From an uncultured Collinsella sp. (lineage in GTDB: Bacteria; Actinomycetota; Coriobacteriia; Coriobacteriales; Coriobacteriaceae): a DNA stretch of 13,367 nucleotides. Each line of letters begins with the position of its first letter. Within the stretch, counting starts at the first letter, position 1. The notes under the pieces are model-generated. The model was not told where the DNA came from. It made no database searches and saw nothing but the letters and a program-made list of their open reading frames with translations. The stretch lies in the NCBI GenBank assembly GCA_958431945.1, contig CAUASQ010000037.1, positions 1 through 13,367 of the forward strand. The letters run 5' to 3'. Made by a program: the position numbers and the translations under genes. Positions 1 to 6,732 of the stretch are shown one piece after another.

Positions 1-2
1 TG

Positions 3-1040
3 CTGTGCGACATATCTGCCTTTCGGTATCACCGGATACCTCCACAGGTCTTGGCAATAATGCCGGACCTGCCCGATTCTGCGGACGATCCGCGCAGGGA
101 ACGCCTTTGTGAGCATCCGCTCGTCAAGCATTTCCTGGGCACCCCGTTGCACGTGTTGGCACAGGGCAGCTGCGGACGTAAGGGCGATCGCATTGTCAGG
201 CATGTTTGGAACGGGGAGAGGCCGTTTGGCTCCGTGCGGCAGACAGAGTTTGGCCTCGATGTTGCGTCCCCGCTCTTTACCCTGCTGACCCTGGCTTCCT
301 CGGTCTCAAACGAGCGTCTGATCATGTGCATGTATGAGATGTGCGGCACCTTTGCCGTGTGCAAGATTGCGCCTCAAGTAAAGTTGGCACTTGAGCAGAC
401 ATATGGGGGCCGGTGGGGTGATGCACGGTTGGGCTGGGAAAACGTAGAAGATGCCTCGGGGAATCCAACGGACTTGTGGAAACGGCCTCCCTTGATCGAG
501 CTCTCTGAACTTACGGAGTTCGCCAATAAGATCCAGGGGCTCCGTGGTGCTAAATCGTTCACACGTGCCGCAAAATGCATTACGGGGGTTGTGGCATCGC
601 CGCTTGAGGTCCAAGCTTCGATGCTGTTCGGCCTTACAAGATTGCGCGGTGGCGAAGGGCTGTGCCTCACCAATAACGTTGAGATCCGCTTGACGCGCAG
701 TGCCCGCCTGATTTCGGGGCTTGATAGGCGCTATGCCGATATCCTGCTGACAAATAAGGACGGCAGCCGAGAGTGTCTGGTTGAATGCCAAGGTAAAGCC
801 ATTCACGGATCCATAGAATCCAAGATCTCGGACTCCGATCGAACGACGGCGCTGCAAGCGATGGGATACCCCGTCGTTCTGATGACCTATGGTCAGCTGG
901 CCGACCTCGATGCCTTCCGCGTGGTGATGGAGCTCATCATGTCCTATCTCGATGTGCCGCTGAAAGACAAGACGCCGCGGCAGCAGGGGCTCGAACGGCG
1001 GCTTCGTGAGGAGATTTTTATCGATTGGGCGGGAATGTAG
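3..1040 (+). CDS. PD-(D/E)XK nuclease-like protein of unknown function, 5'-truncated by window edge
   Basis: The frame is open to the window edge: in-frame codons before the first possible starts (TTG 51, ATG 60) read SAFRYHRIPPQVLAIM, which looks like protein and not leader. I therefore treat the gene as beginning upstream of the window. Counting from the TTG at 51, an SPLEVQ segment (E186) precedes a hydrophobic strand with D230 (RYADILL) and then VECQGK (E245, Q247, K249). This E ... D ... ExQ/K order fits the restriction-endonuclease-like fold used by DUF559/Vsr-type proteins. A conserved-looking DSDRTTALQAMG segment follows. The N-terminal third, with its SAF-R-PP pattern, resembles the front part of AbiEi-like proteins, but only weakly. 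Substrate and role are unknown. No partner gene is visible downstream. The nuclease-fold reading is inference; that the gene is real and partial is fairly sure. Confidence 0.7.
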   Translation: MCDISAFRYHRIPPQVLAIMPDLPDSADDPRRERLCEHPLVKHFLGTPLHVLAQGSCGRKGDRIVRHVWNGERPFGSVRQTEFGLDVASPLFTLLTLASSVSNERLIMCMYEMCGTFAVCKIAPQVKLALEQTYGGRWGDARLGWENVEDASGNPTDLWKRPPLIELSELTEFANKIQGLRGAKSFTRAAKCITGVVASPLEVQASMLFGLTRLRGGEGLCLTNNVEIRLTRSARLISGLDRRYADILLTNKDGSRECLVECQGKAIHGSIESKISDSDRTTALQAMGYPVVLMTYGQLADLDAFRVVMELIMSYLDVPLKDKTPRQQGLERRLREEIFIDWAGM

Positions 1041-1119
1041 CCGCGCGGGTGGAAAACGGTCGCGTGAGCTAGAGTTTTGGCCGCGAAAAGGCTTCAGTTG
1101 CTCCTTGAAATTGGTTTTA

Positions 1120-1160
1120 AAAGTGCTATCAAGAACAAGTTATTTCGGAAAATGGACAGT
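1120..1160 (+). repeat. Left arm of divergent inverted-repeat pair
   Basis: This 41-base segment (begins AAAGTGCTATCAAGAAC, contains TTATTTCGGA) matches the reverse complement of 1256-1296 at 34 of 41 positions with no gap, counted by hand. The two arms are separated by 95 bases of AT-rich DNA. This is the layout of a MITE or paired REP-like element. No transposase or target-site duplication was recognised. Confidence 0.65.
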
Positions 1161-1255
1161 CAACTTTAATTTGGCATATAGAGATCGATTTTTACTTACT
1201 AAAACCCCTGATAAAGCTGTTTATAAAAACAGTTGTGCTTAGCGATTTGGGCCTC

Positions 1256-1296
1256 ACGGTCTATTATCCGAAACAACATGTTCTGGGTAGCACTTT
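1256..1296 (-). repeat. Right arm of divergent inverted-repeat pair
   Basis: On the minus strand this begins AAAGTGCTACCCAGAAC and contains TTGTTTCGGA, pairing with 1120-1160 with seven mismatches. It includes the small palindrome AACATGTT. It lies just downstream of the serA terminator on the minus strand. Confidence 0.65.
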
Positions 1297-1319
1297 CCCA
1301 GCCGCCGGGAGCAATGAAA

Positions 1320-1350
1320 TCGGCCCCCGTTTCGTGAAAACGGGGGCCGA
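1320..1350 (-). terminator. serA: Intrinsic terminator of the serC-serA operon
   Basis: A perfect 13-bp stem (TCGGCCCCCGTTT with AAACGGGGGCCGA) closes a 5-nt loop, 39 bases past the serA stop codon. On the minus strand the stem is followed by ATTTCATT, a modest T-rich tail; the plus-strand side is followed by ATGGGC. This favours termination of serA transcription over the plus-strand gene, although the stem could stop both. Confidence 0.8.
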
Positions 1351-1389
1351 ATGGGCTTCGTGGCTTGTCTGACGGGCTTGGCGCCGACG

Positions 1390-2553
1390 CTACTTGATCA
1401 CGCGCACGCGATACATCGACGAAATTTGCTTGAGCGCCTCGATGGTGCTGCTGTCCAAGTGCTCGTCGGTGTCGAACATGGTGTAGGCGTTCTCGCCAGC
1501 GGACTCGTTGGTCATACGCTGCACGTTGGCGTTGTCCTTGGCCAGGATGGCCGTGATCTGGCCGATCATGTTGGGTACGTTGGCGTGCAGGCAGGCGATG
1601 CGGCTTGCGGCGCGCGCCTTGCCCATGCTGCAGGCGGGGTAGTTGACGCTGTGTGCGATGTTGCCGTTTTCCAGGTAATCCTTGAGCTCGCTGATGGCCA
1701 TATCGGCGCAGTTGGCCTCGGCCTCGCCGGTACCGGCGCCCGAGTGCGTGGTGATAAACGTATTGGGCATCTTGACGGTCTTGGGCGTGGCAAAGTCGCA
1801 GCTAAACCAGCTGAGCTTGCCCTCGCGCAGGGCGGCGTCGACGGCGTCCTCGTCGATGATGGTCTCGCGTGCGTAGTTGATGAGCACGGCGCCCGGGGCC
1901 AGCAGGTCGATCTGCTCGGTGCTGATCATGCCGATGGTGTCGGCCTTGCTGGGCACGTGCACGGTGAGGTAGTCGCAGCCGCGGCAGAGGTCCTCGAGCG
2001 TGCCCACGCGCTGCACCTCGCGGCTCAGCACCCACGCGTGCTCGACGGAAATGAACGGATCGTAGCCGTAGACGTCCATGCCTAGATCGACACAGGCGTT
2101 GGCGACCTTAGAACCAACATTACCCAGGCCGATGACGCCGATGCGCTTGCCCTTGAGCTCCCGGCCCACAAAGGCCTTCTTGGCCTTCTCGGCATCGACC
2201 TGAATTTTGGGATCGTCGGCGTTATCGCGCACCCAGTTCATCGACTGCACCACGCCGCGGCTCGAGAGCACCAGCATGCCCAGGACGAGCTCCTTGACGG
2301 CATTGCTGTTGGCGCCGGGGGAGTTAAAGACGACGACGCCCTTCTTGGCGTACTCCTCGACGGGGATGTTGTTGACACCGGCGCCGCAGCGGGCGATGGC
2401 GCGGATGCCCTCGGGCAGCTCGTAGCCGTGCAGGTCGGTGGAGCGCATCAGGATGGCGTCGGCCTCCTCGGCGGTGCCCACAAACTCGTAGCCCTCGCCA
2501 AACTCGACTTTGCCGTCTTTAGTGATGTCGTCGATGGTCTTAATCTTACGCAT
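1390..2553 (-). CDS. serA: D-3-phosphoglycerate dehydrogenase
   Basis: First step of serine synthesis: NAD-dependent oxidation of 3-phosphoglycerate to 3-phosphohydroxypyruvate, in the cytosol. It has 387 residues. An N-terminal substrate-binding part is followed by a Rossmann domain with GLGNVG (142-147) and acidic D165, then the catalytic region with R229 (NYARE) and H270 (TTHSGAG). The C-terminus, about 318-387 (SRIACLHANVPNMIGQITAI), is an ACT domain, which usually mediates serine feedback. The Glu of the DVF-x-x-EP motif typical of 2-hydroxyacid dehydrogenases is not where expected: the segment reads CDFATPKTV (252-260). The ATG at 2553 has a good ribosome site, CTAAGGAG, 7 bases upstream. 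It lies 72 bases after serC on the same strand and is probably co-transcribed with it. The family call is secure. Confidence 0.95.
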   Translation of the reverse strand: MRKIKTIDDITKDGKVEFGEGYEFVGTAEEADAILMRSTDLHGYELPEGIRAIARCGAGVNNIPVEEYAKKGVVVFNSPGANSNAVKELVLGMLVLSSRGVVQSMNWVRDNADDPKIQVDAEKAKKAFVGRELKGKRIGVIGLGNVGSKVANACVDLGMDVYGYDPFISVEHAWVLSREVQRVGTLEDLCRGCDYLTVHVPSKADTIGMISTEQIDLLAPGAVLINYARETIIDEDAVDAALREGKLSWFSCDFATPKTVKMPNTFITTHSGAGTGEAEANCADMAISELKDYLENGNIAHSVNYPACSMGKARAASRIACLHANVPNMIGQITAILAKDNANVQRMTNESAGENAYTMFDTDEHLDSSTIEALKQISSMYRVRVIK

Positions 2554-2609
2554 GGAAAAACTCCTTAGCAGGTTTTGATCTAAACAGGGTGGTCTGAGGT
2601 GGCTGGTCG

Positions 2610-2626
2610 GCCCGCTCGTTGCGGGC
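2610..2626 (-). other. Small intercistronic hairpin after serC
   Basis: GCCCGC at 2610-2615 pairs with GCGGGC at 2621-2626 around a 5-nt loop, touching the serC stop codon. No T-run follows on the minus strand, so it is not a convincing terminator. It may be a stability or processing hairpin between serC and serA. Confidence 0.35.
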
Positions 2627-3750
2627 TAGTTAGATCGCGGGCTCAAACTATGCTGCGCTTCGAAGTCCTTCATGTACGAGGCCAGTGCCTGCACGTCTTC
2701 CATGGTTACGGCGTTGTAGACGCTGGCGCGCATGCCGCCCACCAGGCGATGGCCCTTGACGTTTTGGATCTGGTGCTCGGCCGCGCCCGCAACAAAGGCC
2801 GCGTCGAGTTCGACATCGCCGGTACGGAAGGTGACGTTGGCGATGGAGCGACTGTCTATCTGCGCGGTGCCGTGGAATAGTTTGCTGTTCTCGAGCAGGT
2901 CATAGAGCAGGTTAGCCTTGGCCCAGTTGCGCTCGGCCATGGCGGCAAGTCCGCCGGTCTGCTCAACCCAACTGAACACCTTGCCGCACACGTAGATGCC
3001 AAAGGTGTTGGGCGTGTTGAGCATGGAGCCCTTGGCGGCCTGGGTCTTAAGGTTCATGTACTGCGGCGTCTGCGCAAAGGCCGGACCGTCGGCGATCAGG
3101 TCGTTGCGCACGATGACCACGGTCACGCCAGCGGCGCCGGCGTTTTTCTGAGCGCCGGCGTAGATGAGTCCGTAGCGCTCGACGTCGAGTGGTTGCGACA
3201 AAAAGCAGCTCGAGACATCGGCGACCAGCGGCACATCGCCGCAAGCGGGAAGCTCATGGTACATGGTGCCAAAGATGGTGTTGTTCTGGCAGATGTAGAC
3301 GTAGTCGAGCCCGTCGCCCGCGGCCTCGGCGGCAATGCGTGCGTTGACGTCGGCCATGGTGGGTATGCGGTCGAAGTTGGTGTCCTCAGAGCTCGCGAGC
3401 AGCATGGCCTCGCCGTACTTGGCGGCCTCCTTGTACGCCTTTTTGGCGAAGTTACCGGTCACGACGTAGCCGGCGCGGCCGCGGCGCATGAGGTTCATCG
3501 GGATGCCCGCAAACTGCAGCGTGGCGCCGCCCTGCAAAAACAGAACACGGTAGTTATCGGGGATGCTCAGCAGGCGGCGCAGGGTTGCCTCGGCGTCGTC
3601 GATGATCTGCTGGTACATGCTAGATCGATGGCTCATCTCGAGCACGGACATGCCGCAACCGTGGTAGTCCATCATCTCGTCGGCGATCTCGGCGAGCACG
3701 CTGGTAGGCAGCGCGGCCGGGCCAGCTGAGAAGTTGTGCACACGTGCCAT
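2626..3750 (-). CDS. serC: Phosphoserine aminotransferase
   Basis: PLP-dependent class V aminotransferase converting 3-phosphohydroxypyruvate and glutamate to phosphoserine and 2-oxoglutarate, the step after SerA; in many bacteria it also serves PLP synthesis. It has 374 residues, close to the family's usual length. The start HNFSAGPAALP is diagnostic. Further motifs are HRS (41-43), QGGA (73-76), ADVSS (177-181), the PLP lysine K202 in GAQKNAGAAG, and VGGMRASVYNA (337-347) near the C-terminus. The ATG at 3750 has GAGGGG 9 bases upstream. It is the promoter-proximal gene of a serC-serA operon. The phosphoserine phosphatase gene serB is not in the window. Confidence 0.96.
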   Translation of the reverse strand: MARVHNFSAGPAALPTSVLAEIADEMMDYHGCGMSVLEMSHRSSMYQQIIDDAEATLRRLLSIPDNYRVLFLQGGATLQFAGIPMNLMRRGRAGYVVTGNFAKKAYKEAAKYGEAMLLASSEDTNFDRIPTMADVNARIAAEAAGDGLDYVYICQNNTIFGTMYHELPACGDVPLVADVSSCFLSQPLDVERYGLIYAGAQKNAGAAGVTVVIVRNDLIADGPAFAQTPQYMNLKTQAAKGSMLNTPNTFGIYVCGKVFSWVEQTGGLAAMAERNWAKANLLYDLLENSKLFHGTAQIDSRSIANVTFRTGDVELDAAFVAGAAEHQIQNVKGHRLVGGMRASVYNAVTMEDVQALASYMKDFEAQHSLSPRSN

Positions 3751-3788
3751 CTTCTAGTTCCCCTCGTAGTCGTTTGAACGTTCGGGAT

Positions 3789-3797
3789 ACTTTAGCA
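3789..3797 (-). promoter_or_regulatory. serC: Possible extended -10 promoter of serC-serA
   Basis: On the minus strand TGCTAAAGT fits the extended -10 pattern TG-N-TANNNT, about 40 bases before the serC start codon. I see no good -35 hexamer at 16-18 bases, so this is tentative. Confidence 0.3.
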
Positions 3798-3884
3798 CAG
3801 TGGAGCGTCAGGCGCGACCGCATCACGGTAAAACTCGAGTGCGCCGCTATGATTTACAGGATGGTTACATGGGGGAGGGGTGCT

Positions 3885-3962
3885 TTACTCCTCGGGCAAA
3901 TCCAAATCTGCGAGCGAAGGCATGAGGTTCTCTAGGCGCTTGATTTCTTCGTCGCAAATTAG
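3885..3962 (-). pseudogene. Possible remnant or very short open frame between antiporter and serC
   Basis: About 25 minus-strand codons bounded by TAG (3963-3965) and TAA (3885-3887) read as a normal-looking acidic C-terminus: DEEIKRLENLMPSLADLD followed by LPEE. Third positions are GC-rich like real genes here. There is no start codon before the internal ATG at 3923, and no clear ribosome site. It could be the tail of a decayed gene or chance. Otherwise the 226-base gap 3751-3976 shows only the tentative serC promoter. Confidence 0.2.
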
Positions 3963-3976
3963 CTAACCCCTGGTCA

Positions 3977-5578
3977 CTACGGCGCCAGCGTGGCGATGAC
4001 GGCTTCGTCGCCGGCGTATATTAGGGTGTTGCCATCGGGAATGATCGTTTGGCCGTCGCGCTTGAGCATCACCACGATAAACGGGTGCTTGCCTTGCGGC
4101 ACGTCGCGCAGGCGCTGACCGGCCAGGCGACCGTGGGGAGTCACGGTGACCTCGCGCAGCGTAACCTCGGCACGCTCTTCGAACGTTGGGGCGGCCATCA
4201 CCAGAAGGTCGCCTTCCTGGATCACGGTGTCGCCGTTGGGCAGTACCGGGTGCGCCCCGTCGCGCAGCACCAGGACCACGAGCATGTCCGTCGCGCTGCC
4301 AATGTCCGCGAGCGAGCGTCCGGCAAACGGATGGCCAGCGCCCACCTTGAGCTTTACAAACGACATGCCGTCCTCGTCGCGGTAGTCGTTAAAGGTGCGG
4401 CGCACGTCGCCGGTCGCATCGATCATATCGAGCTTCTTCGCCACCGCCGGCAGCAGCGAGCCCTGCACCACGATGCTCGACGCGGCAATCACAAACACCA
4501 GGTCAAATAGGTCGTGTCCGCCGGGAACGCCGGCCACCACGGCAAAGAGGCTAAAGACGACCGAAGCTGCTCCGCGCAGGCCCGCCCAGCTTACGAGCGC
4601 GACCTGGCTGGGATTCGTCTTAAAGGGCGCTAGGAGCACGCCGACGGCGATGGGGCGGCTCACGAAGAGCATGAACGCCATGAGCGCCAGGCCCGGCAGC
4701 AGCATCTGCGGCAGGCGTGCGGGCGTGACGAGCAGGCCGAGCAAGAAGAAGATGGTCATCTCTGCCATCTCGGTGAGGGTGTCGAAGAAGTGCGCCATCT
4801 CGACCTTACCGGTGATGTCGCTTGCGCCCAGCACAATGCCTGCAAGGTATACGGCCAAAAAGCCGTTGCCGCCCAGGTAGCTCGGCAGCGCGTAGGCGAC
4901 GATGGCCACGGCGAACAAGAAGATGGTCTGCGCGCCTTCGGCCGTTGCGTGTGCGCGCTCAATCAGACGGCTGGATGTCCAGCCGATGGCAAGGCCCAAC
5001 CCCACGCCCAGGATGATCTGCTTGGTCAGCAGCACGGGAATGTCGATATTGCCGCCCGCCGCGAGGGTCGCGAGCACGGCGGTGAGCATGTAGGCGACGG
5101 GGTCGTTGGAGCCCGATTCGACCTCGAGCAGCGAGTCGGTGCCGCCCCTCAGCGAAAGGCTGTGCTCGCGCAGCACGCTAAAGACGCTCGCCGCGTCGGT
5201 CGACGCCACGACCGAGCCCAGCAGCAGGCCGCCGATCCAGTCGAAGCCCAGCACAAAGTGGGCGAACACGCCGGTGATGCCTGCGGTGATGACGACGCCG
5301 AGCGTGCTCAGCAGCACCGCCGGCGCGGCGACGGGCTTGGCGCGGTCTATGTTGGTGTTAAAGCCGCCGTAGAACATGATGAACAATAGCGCCGTGCTAC
5401 AGACGGTTTCGGTGAGTGCGTAGTCGCTAAAGTCGATACGCGCCGGGCCGTTGACGCCCAACAGCATGCCGAGCGCGATAAAGATAAGCAGGGTGGGGAA
5501 GGGGAGCTTTTTGCCGACGGGTTTGATGGTCAGGCACAAAATGATGACGAGGCCGATAAAAAGAAGGATCTGGTTCAT
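3977..5578 (-). CDS. CPA1-family cation/proton antiporter with C-terminal TrkA_C domains (NhaP2-like)
   Basis: Inner-membrane antiporter exchanging K+ or Na+ for H+, for pH and ion homeostasis. It has 533 residues. Residues 1 to about 385 are a chain of hydrophobic helices with hallmark CPA1 motifs: STDAA (126-130), ESGSNDPVAY (154-163) with the transport acid D159, and WAGLRGAAS (331-339) with R335. After a charged linker, residues about 405-465 and 470-533 form two TrkA_C (RCK_C)-like lobes (GHPFAGRSLADI ... LPNGDTVIQEGD; RLAGQRLRDV ... IPDGNTLIYAGD), as in K+/H+ antiporters of the NhaP2/CvrA type, where such domains gate by ligand. Ion choice cannot be read from sequence, so no symbol is given. 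The ATG at 5578 has AGGAG 12 bases upstream, a rather long spacing. It is divergent from the phosphatase gene. Confidence 0.9.
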   Translation of the reverse strand: MNQILLFIGLVIILCLTIKPVGKKLPFPTLLIFIALGMLLGVNGPARIDFSDYALTETVCSTALLFIMFYGGFNTNIDRAKPVAAPAVLLSTLGVVITAGITGVFAHFVLGFDWIGGLLLGSVVASTDAASVFSVLREHSLSLRGGTDSLLEVESGSNDPVAYMLTAVLATLAAGGNIDIPVLLTKQIILGVGLGLAIGWTSSRLIERAHATAEGAQTIFLFAVAIVAYALPSYLGGNGFLAVYLAGIVLGASDITGKVEMAHFFDTLTEMAEMTIFFLLGLLVTPARLPQMLLPGLALMAFMLFVSRPIAVGVLLAPFKTNPSQVALVSWAGLRGAASVVFSLFAVVAGVPGGHDLFDLVFVIAASSIVVQGSLLPAVAKKLDMIDATGDVRRTFNDYRDEDGMSFVKLKVGAGHPFAGRSLADIGSATDMLVVLVLRDGAHPVLPNGDTVIQEGDLLVMAAPTFEERAEVTLREVTVTPHGRLAGQRLRDVPQGKHPFIVVMLKRDGQTIIPDGNTLIYAGDEAVIATLAP

Positions 5579-5692
5579 GGATGGTGTCCGCTCCTGGGTG
5601 GTTGGCGTGGCACGGTTAGTTGTCTGCGGTTATTTGTACCCAAAGGTGGTGGGTTTATGGGGTTGGATTGCGGGCGTGCGCGATATCGTCAT

Positions 5693-5707
5693 AGACGGCT
5701 GCCGTCT
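5693..5707. promoter_or_regulatory. Perfect 15-bp palindrome, candidate operator
   Basis: AGACGGC-T-GCCGTCT has 7-bp perfect arms around one base. It sits in the divergent region between antiporter and phosphatase, 21 bases upstream of the phosphatase -35 hexamer. The odd centre suits a dimeric regulator. No regulator is identified. Confidence 0.35.
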
Positions 5708-5727
5708 TTGCCTCTGCTCAGAAACCC

Positions 5728-5756
5728 TTTCCAGCTTTATTGCAACGGAGTACAAT
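5728..5756 (+). promoter_or_regulatory. Sigma-70-like promoter of the metallophosphatase gene
   Basis: TTTCCA (5728-5733, 4 of 6 to consensus) and TACAAT (5751-5756, 5 of 6) are spaced by exactly 17 bases. The predicted start of transcription is near 5763, giving a leader of about 70 bases. The leader carries a small hairpin (TTGCGG 5789-5794 with TCGCAA 5808-5813, with inner CCG/CGG pairs) before the ATG at 5832. Confidence 0.55.
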
Positions 5757-5767
5757 GGGTAACGTTT

Positions 5768-5784
5768 AAGTTCAACTTGAAGTT
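5768..5784 (+). promoter_or_regulatory. Three alternating AAGTT/AACTT half-sites at the predicted transcript start
   Basis: AAGTTcAACTTgAAGTT consists of three 5-base units spaced by one base, alternating in direction, so adjacent pairs form three overlapping 11-bp palindromes. It begins about 5 bases after the predicted transcription start, where a bound repressor would block transcription. Confidence 0.4.
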
Positions 5785-5831
5785 TTAGTTGCGGTTCCGG
5801 GCTTCGGTCGCAAGGTAGGGAAAGGCGTTCC

Positions 5832-6671
5832 ATGGCGATCTATGTGACATCTGATGCTCACGGACACGTGCATGCGCTTGACGAGGCCCTGTCTAAGATC
5901 TCGTTGACGTCCGACGACACGCTGTACGTGCTGGGCGACATGATCGATCGCGGGCCCGATCCGGTCGGCGTTATTAAGCTCGTGCGCTCGCTGCCTAACG
6001 CCCGCGTTCTCAAGGGCAATCACGAGCAGATCATGCTCGATGCCATCATTGGCCAGGATCCGCTCGATGCCGAGACCTGGGATATCAACGGTGGCTGGAC
6101 GACGCGCGAGCAGCTCAACGACATGGAATTTGAGGCATACGAGGAGCTCGTGCGATGGATGGCCGCGCTGCCGCTCTACGCGGTGGCCGAGACCGAGGAG
6201 CGCCCGTATCTTCTGGTACATGCTGGAATCGAGATGAAGGCGGCGCGCGCGTTTTTGCTTGAGCATGGCGTCGATTGTGCCGATGGCGTTGGAGCGGTGG
6301 GTGCCGATCGCGAGCTGCTGCAGCAGATGCTCGCGGTGCAGTCGGCCGATGACCTGCTGTGGATTCGTCACGGCTATTGGGATGCGCCGACCGGGCTGCT
6401 TTCTGCCGAGGGCAAGGGTCCGGTCGTGGTGAGCGGTCACACGCCAACGGTGTCGCTCGGGCGTTATTGCGAGGTCGGTGGTCTTGCGGGGCTCGATGAG
6501 GAGTCGGGCCGCGGGCAGATCGTGCGCCTGGGCGGCGAGGATGCCGCCGGTGTGCCCGATCGCATCGACATCGACTGCGCTGCCGCCACCGGCTCCGAGT
6601 TCGGTCGCGTGGGCATCCTGCGGCTCGATGATGGGGCGGAGTTCTACGCGAATATTCGCCCCGGGGAATAA
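5832..6671 (+). CDS. PPP-type metallophosphatase (serine/threonine protein phosphatase family)
   Basis: Cytosolic metal-dependent phosphoesterase of the calcineurin-like superfamily, closest in motif pattern to bacterial PP1/PrpA-type phosphatases and Ap4A hydrolase-like relatives. It has 279 residues. Two-metal motifs come in the usual order: DAHGH (D8, H10), GDMIDRGPD (35-43), GNHE (62-65), then VHAG (H130), WIRHG (R179) and SGHTPT (H203). IDIDCAA (245-251) matches the conserved tail motif of this family. All the metal ligands I would expect are present. The substrate (phosphoprotein, dinucleotide or other) cannot be decided. The ATG at 5832 follows a purine-rich GGGAAAGG. The gene has its own promoter and is single in orientation, convergent with the flippase gene. 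It is not a substitute for SerB on any sequence evidence. Confidence 0.88.
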   Translation: MAIYVTSDAHGHVHALDEALSKISLTSDDTLYVLGDMIDRGPDPVGVIKLVRSLPNARVLKGNHEQIMLDAIIGQDPLDAETWDINGGWTTREQLNDMEFEAYEELVRWMAALPLYAVAETEERPYLLVHAGIEMKAARAFLLEHGVDCADGVGAVGADRELLQQMLAVQSADDLLWIRHGYWDAPTGLLSAEGKGPVVVSGHTPTVSLGRYCEVGGLAGLDEESGRGQIVRLGGEDAAGVPDRIDIDCAAATGSEFGRVGILRLDDGAEFYANIRPGE

Positions 6672-6672
6672 C

Positions 6673-6691
6673 GGCGCAAGAGGTTGGCGCC
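6673..6691. terminator. Weak bidirectional terminator between convergent genes
   Basis: GGCGC (6673-6677) pairs with GCGCC (6687-6691), with two more A-T pairs beyond a one-base bulge, in the 61-base gap between the phosphatase stop and the flippase stop. T-rich tails are poor on both strands, so it is tentative. Confidence 0.35.
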
Positions 6692-6732
6692 AAAACATCG
6701 ACGTTTCTTTCCCCAATGTACCAAGGTGGGCG

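Larger units (their letters stand above)
1041..1389. other. Gene-free AT-rich intergenic stretch
   Basis: About 350 bases between the nuclease-like gene and the 3' end of serA. Positions 1095-1245 are clearly richer in A+T than anything around them. The stretch contains a divergent inverted-repeat pair (1120-1160 and 1256-1296), a small hairpin (AGCTGTTT at 1215-1222 with AAACAGTT at 1227-1234) and the serA terminator at 1320-1350. A 78-codon open frame crosses it, but it runs straight through one repeat arm and has no convincing ribosome site, so I do not call a gene. Confidence 0.6.

Noticed and set aside
1006..1242. 78-codon plus-strand frame crossing the end of the first gene and the AT-rich gap
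   Set aside because: It starts inside the upstream gene, runs through one arm of the inverted-repeat pair and has no ribosome site; the peptide would simply be translated repeat.
1351..2085. Plus-strand frame of 244 codons opposite serA
   Set aside because: Shadow of serA; repetitive Ala/Gly/Val/His content and no recognisable domain.
5832..6671. Phosphatase as the missing SerB for the serine pathway
   Set aside because: Motifs are of the calcineurin-like two-metal class, not the HAD DxDxT class of SerB, and the gene is on the other strand beyond the antiporter.
5772..6716. 314-codon minus-strand frame opposite the metallophosphatase
   Set aside because: Antisense shadow of a gene with all its metal-binding motifs; no ribosome site and composition typical of a reversed coding strand.
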